Shown: positions 35,028 through 43,620, counted from the first letter of the stretch. The stretch is DNA of 64,000 nt from Microbacterium azadirachtae (GCF_000956505.1 NZ_JYIX01000036.1:124001-188000), one strand, 5' to 3'. Notes: a model not told the origin generated them from the sequence alone. A program made the numbers and translations.

Positions 35028-36488
35028 ATGACTACCGCAACGGCCGCTCCGGCCACCAAGCAGGTCGCGATCAACGACATCGGATCTGCCGAGGACTTCC
35101 TGGCTGCGGTCGAGAAGACCCTGAAGTTCTTCAACGACGGCGACATCATCGAGGGCACGATCGTCAAGATCGACCGCGACGAGGTCCTCCTCGACGTCGG
35201 CTACAAGACCGAGGGCGTCATCCCCTCGCGCGAGCTGAGCATCAAGCACGACGTCGACCCCAACGAGGTCGTCTCCGTCGGCGACCAGGTCGAAGCCCTC
35301 GTTCTCCAGAAGGAGGACAAGGAAGGCCGTCTGATCCTGTCCAAGAAGCGCGCACAGTACGAGCGCGCCTGGGGCGACGTGGAGAAGATCAAGGAGAACG
35401 ACGGCGTCGTCACCGGTCAGGTCATCGAGGTCGTCAAGGGTGGACTCATCGTCGACATCGGCCTCCGCGGCTTCCTGCCGGCTTCGCTCATCGAGCTGCG
35501 CCGCGTCCGCGACCTCACGCCGTACCTCGGCCAGGAGATCGAGGCCAAGATCCTCGAGCTCGACAAGAACCGCAACAACGTGGTCCTCTCGCGCCGCGCC
35601 CTGCTCGAGCAGACGCAGTCCGAGTCGCGCACCACGTTCCTCAACAACCTGCACAAGGGCCAGGTCCGCAAGGGCGTCGTGTCGTCGATCGTGAACTTCG
35701 GTGCGTTCGTCGACCTCGGCGGCGTGGACGGCCTCGTGCACGTGTCCGAGCTCTCCTGGAAGCACATCGAGCACGCCTCCGAGGTCGTCGAGGTGGGCCA
35801 GGAGGTCACCGTCGAGATCCTCGAGGTCGACCTCGACCGCGAGCGCGTCTCCCTGTCGCTGAAGGCGACGCAGGAGGACCCGTGGCAGGTCTTCGCCCGT
35901 ACCCACGCGATCGGTCAGGTCACGCCGGGCAAGGTCACCAAGCTCGTCCCGTTCGGTGCGTTCGTGCGTGTCGCGGACGGCATCGAGGGCCTCGTGCACA
36001 TCTCGGAGCTGTCCAGCAAGCACGTCGAGCTGGCCGAGCAGGTCGTCTCGGTGGGCGAAGAGGTCTTCGTCAAGGTCATCGACATCGACCTCGAGCGTCG
36101 CCGCATCTCGCTGTCGCTGAAGCAGGCCAACGAGTCGGTCGACCCGTACGGCACCGAGTTCGACCCGGCCCTGTACGGCATGCTCGCCGAGTACGACGAG
36201 AACGGCGAGTACAAGTACCCCGAGGGCTTCGACGCCGAGACCGGCGCCTGGAAGGACGGCTTCGACACCCAGCGCGAGGCATGGGAGCAGGAGTACGCGG
36301 CTGCCCAGGCTCGCTGGGAGGCGCACAAGGCTCAGGTCATCAAGGCCGCCGAGGCCGAGGCCGCTGCGGGCGACGACTTCGGCGCGAGCGCCCAGTCGTT
36401 CTCCAGCGACTCCACCGGTGCCGGCACGCTGGCCGACGACGAGGCTCTCGCGGCTCTGCGCGAGAAGCTCTCGGGCGGCAACGCGTAA
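35028..36488 (+). CDS. rpsA: 30S ribosomal protein S1, 486 aa
   Basis: RNA-binding ribosomal protein. Four S1 motifs are visible: about 38-105 (GDIIEGTIVKIDRDEVLLDV), 124-190 (GVVTGQVIEVVKGGLIVDIG), 209-277 (VRKGVVSSIVNFGAFVDLGG) and 294-363 (VTPGKVTKLVPFGAFVRVAD). An Ala/Glu-rich acidic tail of ~110 residues follows. Four motifs is the actinobacterial form; E. coli has six. ATG 35028 has a CAAGGAC site. A terminator stands right after it. Confidence 0.97.
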   Translation: MTTATAAPATKQVAINDIGSAEDFLAAVEKTLKFFNDGDIIEGTIVKIDRDEVLLDVGYKTEGVIPSRELSIKHDVDPNEVVSVGDQVEALVLQKEDKEGRLILSKKRAQYERAWGDVEKIKENDGVVTGQVIEVVKGGLIVDIGLRGFLPASLIELRRVRDLTPYLGQEIEAKILELDKNRNNVVLSRRALLEQTQSESRTTFLNNLHKGQVRKGVVSSIVNFGAFVDLGGVDGLVHVSELSWKHIEHASEVVEVGQEVTVEILEVDLDRERVSLSLKATQEDPWQVFARTHAIGQVTPGKVTKLVPFGAFVRVADGIEGLVHISELSSKHVELAEQVVSVGEEVFVKVIDIDLERRRISLSLKQANESVDPYGTEFDPALYGMLAEYDENGEYKYPEGFDAETGAWKDGFDTQREAWEQEYAAAQARWEAHKAQVIKAAEAEAAAGDDFGASAQSFSSDSTGAGTLADDEALAALREKLSGGNA

Positions 36489-36501
36489 GCATCACCCTTC
36501 A

Positions 36502-36544
36502 GAACGGGCCGTCACCTCGCCTTCGGGCGGGTGGCGGCCCGTTC
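36502..36544 (+). terminator. Terminator after rpsA
   Basis: Stem GAACGGGCCG (36502-36511) with CGGCCCGTTC (36535-36544), and an inner pairing CACC/GGTG around a TTCGGG loop. Starts 13 nt after the stop. Confidence 0.75.
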
Positions 36545-36622
36545 CGCGTCCGCGGGCGGATCCCGGCTTCGGGTGGCGCCCCGGCCGGAAGCCGGGTGCG
36601 CGGACGTGTGAGGATGGAGGAC

Positions 36623-36679
36623 ATGGATCCGATCGCTCCCCGTCCCGGCATCGCGCGACGGCTGATCAGCCTCCGGTGA
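36623..36679 (+). CDS. Possible 18-codon leader ORF upstream of the MFS gene
   Basis: ATG with GGAGG 4 nt upstream (36616-36620) opens an 18-codon frame reading MDPIAPRPGIARRLISLR. Its TGA overlaps the GTG of the MFS gene (GTGA), so translation of the two would be coupled. No homologue known to me. It may be a regulatory leader or simply an RBS-proximal spacer. Confidence 0.35.
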   Translation: MDPIAPRPGIARRLISLR

Positions 36680-37887
36680 CCTTCGCCGGTCATGCCCCCG
36701 GCTCGCCTGCGTACCGGCGGCTCATCCTCGGGCTGTTCTTCGCCGGAATCGCGACGTTCGCGCAGCTGTACGCTCCGCAGGCCGTGCTGCCGCTGCTGGC
36801 GCGCGATCTCGCCGTCGATCCGGCGACTGCGGCGCTGAGCGTCTCCGCAGCCACGCTGGGTCTGGCCGCATCGGTGATCGGCTGGTCGGTCGTCGCCGAT
36901 CGGATCGGGCGCGTACCGGCGATGGCGGTCGGGGTGATCGCGGCGACGGCGCTGGGTCTGCTCGCGCCGTTCGCCGGCGACATCGGCATCCTGCTCGCGC
37001 TGCGGTGCGCGGAGGGGATCGCGCTGGGTGCGGTGCCCGCCGTCGCGCTCGCCTACCTGGCCGAGGAGGTGGGGCCTCGTCATGCGGCCGCCGCGGCCGG
37101 CAGCTACATCGCAGGAACCACGGTCGGCGGACTGGCGGGACGGATCGTGTCCGGCCTCGTCGCCGAGGCCGCGGGCTGGCAGGCCGGTGTGTGGGCGGCG
37201 ACCGGTCTGTGCGCCGTCGCGGCCGCCCTCTTCCTCTGGCTCGCGCCGAGATCGCAGGGCTTCGTGCCGTCGCGGCGACGCGCCGAAAGCGGTGACGGCG
37301 TGCTGACGCGACTCCTGCGGCTGCTGCGTTCTCCCCGCCAGCTCGCGCTGTACGCGCAGGCCTTCCTGCTGATGGGCGCCTTCGTGGCGGTGTACAACTA
37401 CCTCGGTTTCCATCTCTCGGCACCGCCGTTCGCGCTGCCCGCGTGGCTCGTCACGCTGCTGTTCCTCGCATATCTCGCAGGCACGGCGTCCTCGCCCTGG
37501 GCGGGCGTCCTCGCATCGCGGACGGGAAGGTACCCCGTGCTGCTGGGCTCGGTCGCGGTGATGGCCGGCGGCGCCGCGCTCATGCTCTCGCCGCTCACGA
37601 TCATCGTGCTGGTCGGGCTGCTGCTCTTCACCGCGGGATTCTTCGGCGCGCACGCGGTGGCCTCAGGGTGGACGCCGGTCGCCGCCCCCGCGGAGAGCCG
37701 CGCGCAGGCGTCTTCGCTGTACTACTTCGCGTACTACGCCGGCTCGAGCCTTTTCGGATGGGCGCTCGGCATCGCGTTCGGCGCCTGGGGCTGGGCGTGG
37801 TTCGGGGGGATCGTGATCGGGATGTGCGCGCTGGCGGCTGTTGCCGCGGCGGTCGCACTGCGTGCGGCGGATCCGATGCGGTCCTGA
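36676..37887 (+). CDS. MFS transporter, Bcr/CflA- or YnfM-like, 403 aa
   Basis: Major-facilitator efflux protein with about 12 membrane segments. The first helix starts LILGLFFAGIATFAQLYAPQ. The loop 2-3 signature is WSVVADRIGRVPAM, and the fifth helix resembles drug-antiporter motif C. The FAQLYAPQAVLPLLARDL segment is typical of YnfM-like proton antiporters. The central cytosolic loop contains PSRRRAESGDG. GTG start is set by the coupling with the short upstream ORF. The substrate is unknown. Confidence 0.88.
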   Translation: MTFAGHAPGSPAYRRLILGLFFAGIATFAQLYAPQAVLPLLARDLAVDPATAALSVSAATLGLAASVIGWSVVADRIGRVPAMAVGVIAATALGLLAPFAGDIGILLALRCAEGIALGAVPAVALAYLAEEVGPRHAAAAAGSYIAGTTVGGLAGRIVSGLVAEAAGWQAGVWAATGLCAVAAALFLWLAPRSQGFVPSRRRAESGDGVLTRLLRLLRSPRQLALYAQAFLLMGAFVAVYNYLGFHLSAPPFALPAWLVTLLFLAYLAGTASSPWAGVLASRTGRYPVLLGSVAVMAGGAALMLSPLTIIVLVGLLLFTAGFFGAHAVASGWTPVAAPAESRAQASSLYYFAYYAGSSLFGWALGIAFGAWGWAWFGGIVIGMCALAAVAAAVALRAADPMRS

Positions 37888-37922
37888 GCTCTCGCGCGGG
37901 AGTCGCGTGCGAGACTGGCAGC

Positions 37923-38531
37923 ATGCCCCTCATCGCGCTCACCGGCGGCATCGCGTCGGGCAAGTCCACGATCGCGGCCCGGCTCGCCGAGCACGGCGCC
38001 GTCGTCATCGATGCGGACCGGATCGTCCGTGACGTGCAGGCGCCGGGATCGCCCGTGCTCGCGCGCCTCGCGACTGAGTTCGGCGCCGAGATGATCCAAC
38101 CCGATGGCGCGCTCGATCGCGCGCGGCTCGGGGCGCGGGTCTTCGGCGACGCGGAGGCGCTCGGCCGGCTGAACGCCATCGTGCACCCGGCCGTCAAGCA
38201 GGAGTCGCAGCGCCGGTTCGCGGCGGCACTGGCCGCGGATCCGGCTGCGGTCGTCGTCTACGATGTCCCGCTGCTGGTAGAGGCGCGGGTGGACGATCCC
38301 TGGGATCTGATCGTCGTCGCCGATGCGCCAGCCGCAGTGCGCGAGGAGCGGCTCGTGCATGACAGGGGCCTCGATCGCGCCGAGGCGCAGAAACGGATCG
38401 CGTCGCAGGTGCCGGACGACCGGCGCCGGGAGATCGCGGATGTGCTCATCGATACCGATGGGTCGCTCGAGGACACCCTTCGCCAGACCGATGCGCTGTG
38501 GGCGCGCCTGCGGACGGCGGCGTCGGCGTGA
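37923..38531 (+). CDS. coaE: Dephospho-CoA kinase, 202 aa
   Basis: Last step of CoA synthesis: phosphorylates the 3'-OH of dephospho-CoA. The P-loop is LTGGIASGKSTIAARLAEHG at about 6-25. VIDADRIVRDVQAPGSP and VVVYDVPLLVEARVDDPWD are the other family blocks. ATG 37923 comes 6 nt after GAGACT, a weak leaderless-like signal. The stop overlaps the GTG of a GNAT gene (GTGA). The two are therefore likely expressed together, linking CoA synthesis with a CoA-using enzyme by position. Confidence 0.96.
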   Translation: MPLIALTGGIASGKSTIAARLAEHGAVVIDADRIVRDVQAPGSPVLARLATEFGAEMIQPDGALDRARLGARVFGDAEALGRLNAIVHPAVKQESQRRFAAALAADPAAVVVYDVPLLVEARVDDPWDLIVVADAPAAVREERLVHDRGLDRAEAQKRIASQVPDDRRREIADVLIDTDGSLEDTLRQTDALWARLRTAASA

Positions 38532-39313
38532 CGGACCTGCTCGCGGCGTACGACGCCCAGCTGCGGGGTGAGTCGGAGCTGGCGGGCGCCCAGGAAGTGC
38601 GCCTCATCGGCCCCGTCTCCGTGGGGGTGTTCCCCGGCGGCACCGGTTTCGCGAGCTACGTCGACCTCGCAGGCCTGGGGGAGCGGCGCATCCGCTCGCT
38701 GGTCCTCGAGGTGCGCGCGCACTTCGAGGCGCTGCCGGACGTGCGCTCGGCGGAGTGGAAGACCCGCGGGCACGACGTCGCGCCCGGGCTCGAGGCCGCG
38801 CTGCGCGACGCGGGCTTCGTCCCCGAAGGGACGGAGTCGGTGATGCTCGGCGAGGCGGCCGCCCTCGCGGCCGATGTGCCGGTGCCGGAGGGAGTCGTGC
38901 TGCGCGAAGTCCGCGACGAGGTCGACATCGTGGCGATGGAGCGGATGCAGGCCGACGTGTTCGGGCACGGCGACGGCGAAGAGAGGGCGCAGCGCACGCT
39001 CGCCCGTGTCGCCGCCGGCGACGACGTCGTGCTGTGGGTCGCGGAGGCGGAGGGGCGCATGATCAGCGCGGGCCGTCTCGAGCCCGTCGCCGGTACCGAG
39101 TTCGCAGGCGTATGGGGTGGTGCGACGGTTCCGGAATGGCGCGGACGCGGCGTGTACCGCGCTCTGACGGCGAAGCGGGCGCAGGCCGCGCTGCGCCGGG
39201 GGCTGCGGTATCTGCACTCCGACTCGACCGAGTTCTCCCGGCCGATCCTGGAGCGCTCCGGGATGCGCAAGGTGACGACCACCACGCCCTACGTCTGGAC
39301 GCGCGGGGCCTGA
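38528..39313 (+). CDS. GNAT-family N-acetyltransferase, 261 aa
   Basis: The C-terminal half (about 125-261) is a GNAT domain. The acetyl-CoA loop is GATVPEWRGRGVYRALTAKR, followed by a helix and SDSTEFSRPILERSGMRKVT. The N-terminal ~120 residues are degenerate and may be a second, inactive acyltransferase-like domain. GTG start overlaps the coaE stop by 4 bases; a GTG/ATG ten codons upstream lies within coaE. Substrate unknown. Confidence 0.83.
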   Translation: MTDLLAAYDAQLRGESELAGAQEVRLIGPVSVGVFPGGTGFASYVDLAGLGERRIRSLVLEVRAHFEALPDVRSAEWKTRGHDVAPGLEAALRDAGFVPEGTESVMLGEAAALAADVPVPEGVVLREVRDEVDIVAMERMQADVFGHGDGEERAQRTLARVAAGDDVVLWVAEAEGRMISAGRLEPVAGTEFAGVWGGATVPEWRGRGVYRALTAKRAQAALRRGLRYLHSDSTEFSRPILERSGMRKVTTTTPYVWTRGA

Positions 39314-39316
39314 GGG

Positions 39317-39916
39317 CTACTCGGGGACGGCGCGCGCCCGGCGGCGCCGCGATCGCCGCCGCACCAGGATGACGATCGCCACGATCAGGCAGAGCAGCAG
39401 GATCGCCGCGACGACGGGCACGATGATCGCAGCCGCGCTCAGGACGAACGCGGCGATGTCCTCCGCCGCGCTGAGCACCGGGGCGGCGACGCCCGCCGTC
39501 GCCGCGTTGGCCGCGACTCTCCCCGTGGCCTTGGCCGCGTGCACGGCGAGGGCGATCACGACGCCCGCGACGACCGGGATCCAGGTGCGCTCCGAGAAGA
39601 ACGAGCCGGGATCGTCGACCGCGATCGTCCGCGCGCTCGCACCGGCGCCGAAGGCGATTCCGCCCGCCGCCGGCCGGATGATGCTGTGCACGATGTCGTT
39701 CAGCGAGTCCAGTGCCGGGATCTTGTCCGCGATGATCTCCAGCACCAGCAGCGCGCCGATGACCCAGAGCGCGATGTCGCTGCTCAGCCATGACCAGCCG
39801 GCCGGGAGAACGACCGCGGGCAGCAGCTTCGCTGCCAGGCCGAGGAGGAACAGCGGGATCCACGCGTTCAGGCCCGCCGCGGCGGCGAGGCTGGACCCCA
39901 TCACGAATTCGAGCAC
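39317..39916 (-). CDS. DUF4126-family membrane protein, 199 aa
   Basis: Small integral membrane protein of unknown function. Hydrophobic segments run from the N-terminus (LEFVMGSSLAAAAGLNAWIP) through about 185. The basic end reads [16 protein letters not shown]. The start block LNAWIPLFLLGLAAKL is the DUF4126 signature. GTG 39916 is preferred over the ATG five codons in, because TACTGT lies 6 nt before it and the family begins M-L-E-F. Convergent with the GNAT gene, 3 bases apart. Confidence 0.85.
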   Translation of the reverse strand: MLEFVMGSSLAAAAGLNAWIPLFLLGLAAKLLPAVVLPAGWSWLSSDIALWVIGALLVLEIIADKIPALDSLNDIVHSIIRPAAGGIAFGAGASARTIAVDDPGSFFSERTWIPVVAGVVIALAVHAAKATGRVAANAATAGVAAPVLSAAEDIAAFVLSAAAIIVPVVAAILLLCLIVAIVILVRRRSRRRRARAVPE

Positions 39917-40221
39917 GGGACCACAGTAGGGGAGCCGAGGTGATATGCCACATATTGCCGCCTGAACAGGGTGAAACAATTGTCAACACGTGGAGAAACC
40001 AACCGATCGGACAGTTTGTTCGTATGGTTTGCATTATTCCCCAGGATGATATATCTTCGCTCGTGGGGCAGCGCCGGGAAGCGCTGTGGGGACAATGGGG
40101 AAAGCTCTGGGGAGTTTCTGGGTGCTGGACGCGTGGCGTCTCCGTCGTGCGCGTCGACCCTGAGACGTGCGCGATCTCGGTTTCCGAGCCTTGGCTCAAC
40201 CGATATCTGGAGTGCAACATC
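39917..40221 (+). promoter_or_regulatory. AT-richer upstream region of the Tat-exported protein gene
   Basis: A 305-bp stretch without a gene. The left part is clearly less GC-rich than the rest of the window and holds the likely promoter. Its best pair is TTGCAT (40029-40034) with TATATC (40050-40055), 15-bp spacing. A short hairpin CAGCGC/GCGCTG spans 40069-40086, and repeated G-tracts follow at 40088-40122. The predicted leader is ~160 nt, unusually long for this genome segment. Confidence 0.5.
40088..40122 (+). other. Possible G-quadruplex in a 5' leader
   Basis: Four G-tracts on the coding strand: GGGG (40088-40091), GGGG (40097-40100), GGGG (40109-40112) and GGG (40120-40122), with loops of 5, 8 and 7 nt. 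A further GGGG is at 40065-40068. It lies inside the predicted mRNA leader. Confidence 0.4.
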
Positions 40222-40782
40222 ATGACCGACGTCAAGAGCGGCCTCTCGCGCCGTACCGTGATCAAGAGCGCAGCATGGTCCGTGCCCGTCATCGCCGTCG
40301 CCGCCGCCGCACCGATGGCCGCAGCGAGCACGACCACCAACCCGAAGAGCGTCGGACCGCTCGTCGAGTCCTCGCCGAACGTGAAGGACAGTGTGCTGTC
40401 GGCGTCCTCGTCGCGCGTCGAGGCGTGCTTCCCCAACGACACCTTCTCCACCCCGTTCAACCTGATCGCCACGGTCACGTTCGACAACAGCGACCCGGCC
40501 TTCTCCCTCGCCGGAGCGACCGTCACGTCGGCGGGGAACGTGTGGACCGTCGCCAGCCGGACCGCGACGTCCGTGACGCTGACGGCGACGCAGACGGTGG
40601 CCTGCTACAGCGGGATCACCGGCTTCGACCTGGCGTACAACGCCGGTTCGGCCGTGCCCCCGCTGAACTCGCTGACCCTGAACATCTCGGGCGTGAGCAC
40701 GGACGGGACCCGCAAGATCGACGGTCTCATCTCGTCCCTCGACAACGGCCCCGTCGTCGGACCGAAGGTCCACGACGCCTGA
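40222..40782 (+). CDS. Tat-exported hypothetical protein, 186 aa
   Basis: No family recognised. The twin-arginine signal LSRRTVIKSAAWSVPVIAVA (RR at 10-11) matches S-R-R-x-x-x-K and ends near PMAAAS-T. The mature part is a ~150-residue beta-rich domain with two cysteines (VEACFPND and TVACYSGI) that could form a disulfide. Ser and Thr are frequent and Lys is scarce. ATG 40222 lies 10 nt after GGAG. An open frame continues upstream to 39790, but it covers the divergent DUF4126 gene and lacks coding features. Isolated between a regulatory region and a terminator. Confidence 0.75.
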   Translation: MTDVKSGLSRRTVIKSAAWSVPVIAVAAAAPMAAASTTTNPKSVGPLVESSPNVKDSVLSASSSRVEACFPNDTFSTPFNLIATVTFDNSDPAFSLAGATVTSAGNVWTVASRTATSVTLTATQTVACYSGITGFDLAYNAGSAVPPLNSLTLNISGVSTDGTRKIDGLISSLDNGPVVGPKVHDA

Positions 40783-40797
40783 CCCGCCGCGATGACA

Positions 40798-40831
40798 GAG
40801 GAGCCTCCGACGCCAATGTCGGAGGCTCCTC
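40798..40831 (+). terminator. Terminator between the Tat protein gene and uvrB
   Basis: Perfect 14-bp stem GAGGAGCCTCCGAC (40798-40811) and GTCGGAGGCTCCTC (40818-40831), 6-nt loop. The uvrB -10 box starts two bases after the stem. Confidence 0.85.
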
Positions 40832-40832
40832 G

Positions 40833-40838
40833 TAGTGT
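40833..40838 (+). promoter_or_regulatory. -10 box of leaderless uvrB promoter
   Basis: TAGTGT with 6 nt to the uvrB ATG; no ribosome site. No SOS-box-like palindrome of the actinobacterial LexA type was seen around it. Confidence 0.55.
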
Positions 40839-40844
40839 TAAGGG

Positions 40845-42914
40845 ATGCAACCCACACGTTCGGTCCGGCCGTTCGAAGTCATCTCGGAGTACGTGCCCGC
40901 GGGTGATCAGCCGCAGGCCATCGCCGAGCTCGCGACACGCATCAACGCGGGTGAGACCGACGTGGTGCTGCTGGGCGCGACCGGAACCGGCAAGTCCGCG
41001 ACCACGGCCTGGCTCATCGAGCAGGTGCAGCGCCCCACGCTCGTGCTCGCGCACAACAAGACGCTCGCGGCGCAGCTCGCGAACGAGTTCCGCGACCTCA
41101 TGCCGAACAATGCGGTCGAATACTTCGTCTCTTACTACGACTACTACCAGCCGGAGGCCTACGTCCCGCAGACGGACACCTTCATCGAGAAGGACTCCTC
41201 CGTCAACGCCGAGGTCGAGCGGCTGCGCCACTCCACGACGAACTCGTTGCTCAGTCGTCGCGATGTGGTGGTCGTCTCCACGGTCTCCTGCATCTACGGC
41301 CTCGGTGCTCCGGAGGAGTATCTCCGCGCGATGGTCGCGCTGCAGGTGGGGGAGCGCTACGACCGCGACGCGCTGATCCGGCAGTTCATCGCCATGCAGT
41401 ACAACCGCAACGACGTCGACTTCTCCCGCGGCAACTTCCGCGTGCGCGGCGACACGATCGAGATCATCCCGGTCTACGAGGAGCATGCGATCCGCATCGA
41501 GCTGTTCGGCGATGAGATCGAGGCGCTGTACTCGCTGCACCCGCTCACGGGCGAGGTGATCGCCAAGCTCGATTCCGTGCCGATCTTCCCCGCCTCGCAC
41601 TACGTGGCAGGCACGGATGTGGTGCAGAGGGCGATCGGCCAGATCGAGGAGGAGCTCACAGAGCGCCTCGCCGAGCTCGAGCGCCAGGGCAAGCTGCTCG
41701 AAGCGCAGCGGCTGCGCATGCGCACCAGCTTCGACCTGGAGATGCTGCAGCAGCTCGGCTTCTGCTCCGGCATCGAGAACTATTCGCGGCATATGGACGG
41801 ACGCGAGGAGGGCGAGCCGCCGCACACGCTGCTCGACTTCTTCCCCGACGACTTCCTGCTCGTGATCGACGAGTCGCACGTGACGGTGCCGCAGATCGGC
41901 GCGATGTACGAGGGCGACGCGTCGCGCAAGCGCACGCTGGTCGATCACGGGTTCCGGCTGCCGAGCGCTCTCGACAACCGACCGCTGCGGTGGGACGAGT
42001 TCAAGAACCGAATCGGGCAGACCGTCTACCTCTCCGCGACGCCCGGCAAGTACGAGATGGGGATCGCGGACGGCATCGTCGAGCAGATCATCCGTCCGAC
42101 CGGTCTTCTGGATCCGCAGATCGTGGTGAAGCCCTCGAAGGGGCAGATCGACGACCTGCTCGAGGAGATCCGGCTCCGCGCCGAACGCGATGAGCGCGTG
42201 CTCGTCACCACGCTCACGAAGAAGATGGCGGAGGAGCTCACGGACTTCCTCGGCGAGCACGGCGTCAGGGTGCGCTATCTGCACTCGGACGTGGACACGC
42301 TGCGCCGCGTCGAACTCCTCACCGAGCTGCGGGCGGGCGTCTATGACGTGCTCGTCGGCATCAACCTGCTCCGCGAGGGACTCGACCTGCCGGAGGTGTC
42401 GCTCGTCGCGATCCTCGATGCCGACAAGGAGGGCTTCCTCCGCAGCGGCACGTCGCTCATCCAGACCATCGGTCGCGCGGCGCGCAACGTGTCGGGCGAG
42501 GTGCACATGTACGCCGACAACATGACGGACTCGATGCGCAACGCGATCGATGAGACCGAGCGGCGGCGCGAGAAGCAGATCGCGTACAACACCGAGAACG
42601 GCATCGATCCGCAGCCGCTCCGCAAGCGCATCGCCGATATCACCGACGTGCTCGCCCGTGAGGGTGCGGACACGGCCGCGCTGCTCGCCAAGCGAACCAG
42701 GTCGGGGCGAGGCAAGTCGCCGACGCCGAACCTGCGCCGTGAGGGCATCGCAGCGGAAGGCGCCGAACAGCTCGAGGACACGATCGCCGACCTTTCCGCG
42801 CAGATGCTCGCGGCGGCCGGGGAACTCAAGTTCGAGCTCGCCGCGCGCCTCCGCGACGAGGTGCAGGACATGAAGAAGGAGCTGCGCGCGATGGAGCGGG
42901 CCGGACACGCCTGA
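40845..42914 (+). CDS. uvrB: Excinuclease ABC subunit B, 689 aa
   Basis: DNA-damage verification helicase of nucleotide-excision repair. Walker A is [20 protein letters not shown] (about 43-62). The beta-hairpin that probes DNA includes [24 protein letters not shown]-like [12 protein letters not shown] and helicase motif [19 protein letters not shown] are present. The C-terminal UVR domain, starting near 650, contacts UvrC. uvrA and uvrC lie 5-8 kb downstream on the same strand but with a separate promoter. Confidence 0.98.
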   Translation: MQPTRSVRPFEVISEYVPAGDQPQAIAELATRINAGETDVVLLGATGTGKSATTAWLIEQVQRPTLVLAHNKTLAAQLANEFRDLMPNNAVEYFVSYYDYYQPEAYVPQTDTFIEKDSSVNAEVERLRHSTTNSLLSRRDVVVVSTVSCIYGLGAPEEYLRAMVALQVGERYDRDALIRQFIAMQYNRNDVDFSRGNFRVRGDTIEIIPVYEEHAIRIELFGDEIEALYSLHPLTGEVIAKLDSVPIFPASHYVAGTDVVQRAIGQIEEELTERLAELERQGKLLEAQRLRMRTSFDLEMLQQLGFCSGIENYSRHMDGREEGEPPHTLLDFFPDDFLLVIDESHVTVPQIGAMYEGDASRKRTLVDHGFRLPSALDNRPLRWDEFKNRIGQTVYLSATPGKYEMGIADGIVEQIIRPTGLLDPQIVVKPSKGQIDDLLEEIRLRAERDERVLVTTLTKKMAEELTDFLGEHGVRVRYLHSDVDTLRRVELLTELRAGVYDVLVGINLLREGLDLPEVSLVAILDADKEGFLRSGTSLIQTIGRAARNVSGEVHMYADNMTDSMRNAIDETERRREKQIAYNTENGIDPQPLRKRIADITDVLAREGADTAALLAKRTRSGRGKSPTPNLRREGIAAEGAEQLEDTIADLSAQMLAAAGELKFELAARLRDEVQDMKKELRAMERAGHA

Positions 42915-42951
42915 CGCGTGTCAGCCGGAAACTGCAGGCGGAGGAGGCGAC

Positions 42952-43284
42952 ATGGTGGATGCGTCGGTTGTCGAGCTGGCTGATCGGATCCGCGCCCTGC
43001 TGGGCGGCGCCGGTGAGATCGAGGAACGTGCGATGTTCGGCAGTCGCGCTTTCCTCAGCGGCGGCAGGATCCTGGTCGGCGCGCGCAAGGGCGGAGCGCT
43101 GCTGGTGCGCGTCGAGGCTGAGCGTGCCGCCGTGCTGCTGACAGAGCGCGGTGTGTCCCGTGCGGTCATGGGCGCACGCACGATGAGCGACAACTGGCTC
43201 GACGTGTCTCCCGAGGCGATCGCTGACGATGCCGCGCTCATGCAGTGGATCGACGTCGCGCGGGAGGACGCCGGCACGGCGTGA
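42952..43284 (+). CDS. TfoX N-terminal-domain protein, 110 aa
   Basis: Contains only the TfoX_N-type domain: MFGSRAFLSGGRILVGARKG with the M-F-G motif, and VTERG-like VLLTERGVSRAVMGARTM. Family members of this size are widespread in actinobacteria and are not known competence regulators. ATG 42952 follows GGAGGAGG, an unusually strong ribosome site. It is 37 nt after uvrB and may be read through from it. The role is unknown. Confidence 0.82.
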   Translation: MVDASVVELADRIRALLGGAGEIEERAMFGSRAFLSGGRILVGARKGGALLVRVEAERAAVLLTERGVSRAVMGARTMSDNWLDVSPEAIADDAALMQWIDVAREDAGTA

Positions 43285-43341
43285 TGCCGGTCGGCCGCCG
43301 ATCGTGGGCGCGCCGTTGGTGACGCCGTCCTGGGCGGAGGG

Positions 43342-43587
43342 TCAGGGGCAGTGCATGAGCGGCTTCGGGCCGCTGCGGTCGATCTCGTGGGCCGTCATCG
43401 GTTCGCCGCACAGCGGGCATGCGCGTTGCGCTCGCTCCGCGGCGGACGGCGGAGGCGTCGCCTCATAGGGGCCGACGGAGGCCGGGCCGGCGAAGCGGAT
43501 CAGGTTCGTGTTGATCCATGCGTACAGTCCGCCCGCCTCACGGATGCGCTGCCGGAGCGGTGGGCGCTCCGCGGGAGTGTTCGTCAT
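43342..43587 (-). CDS. Cysteine-rich zinc-ribbon-like miniprotein, 81 aa
   Basis: No named family recognised. The N-terminal half has RQRIREAGGLYAWINTNLIR, the C-terminal end has a C57-x2-C60 knuckle (RACPLCGEPMTAHE), H67, and a terminal PLMHCP with H79 and C80. These could bind zinc or undergo thiol chemistry. The ATG is 7 nt after TACACT on the minus strand, and that -10 box lies inside a palindrome shared with the divergent MarR gene. Expression is therefore probably repressed by that regulator. Confidence 0.8.
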   Translation of the reverse strand: MTNTPAERPPLRQRIREAGGLYAWINTNLIRFAGPASVGPYEATPPPSAAERAQRACPLCGEPMTAHEIDRSGPKPLMHCP

Positions 43588-43592
43588 GATGT

Positions 43593-43604
43593 TTAGTGTA
43601 CTAA
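43593..43604. promoter_or_regulatory. Palindromic operator between the miniprotein and MarR genes
   Basis: TTAGT-GT-ACTAA, perfect arms; a further TTAG half-site occurs at 43608-43611. It overlaps the minus-strand -10 (TACACT, complement of 43595-43600) and the -35 position for the plus-strand -10 TAACAT (43621-43626). One site could thus control both genes. Confidence 0.6.
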
Positions 43605-43620
43605 TGATTAGGGCAGTTGG

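Noticed and set aside
35007..36326. 439-codon minus-strand open frame across rpsA
   Set aside because: Leu/Asp/Val/Glu-rich shadow of the S1 repeats; repeated look comes from the antisense of S1 motifs.
39790..40221. N-terminal extension of the Tat-exported protein to 39790
   Set aside because: The extension would overlap the DUF4126 gene start and an AT-rich promoter-like region, and the twin-arginine signal must be near the N-terminus.
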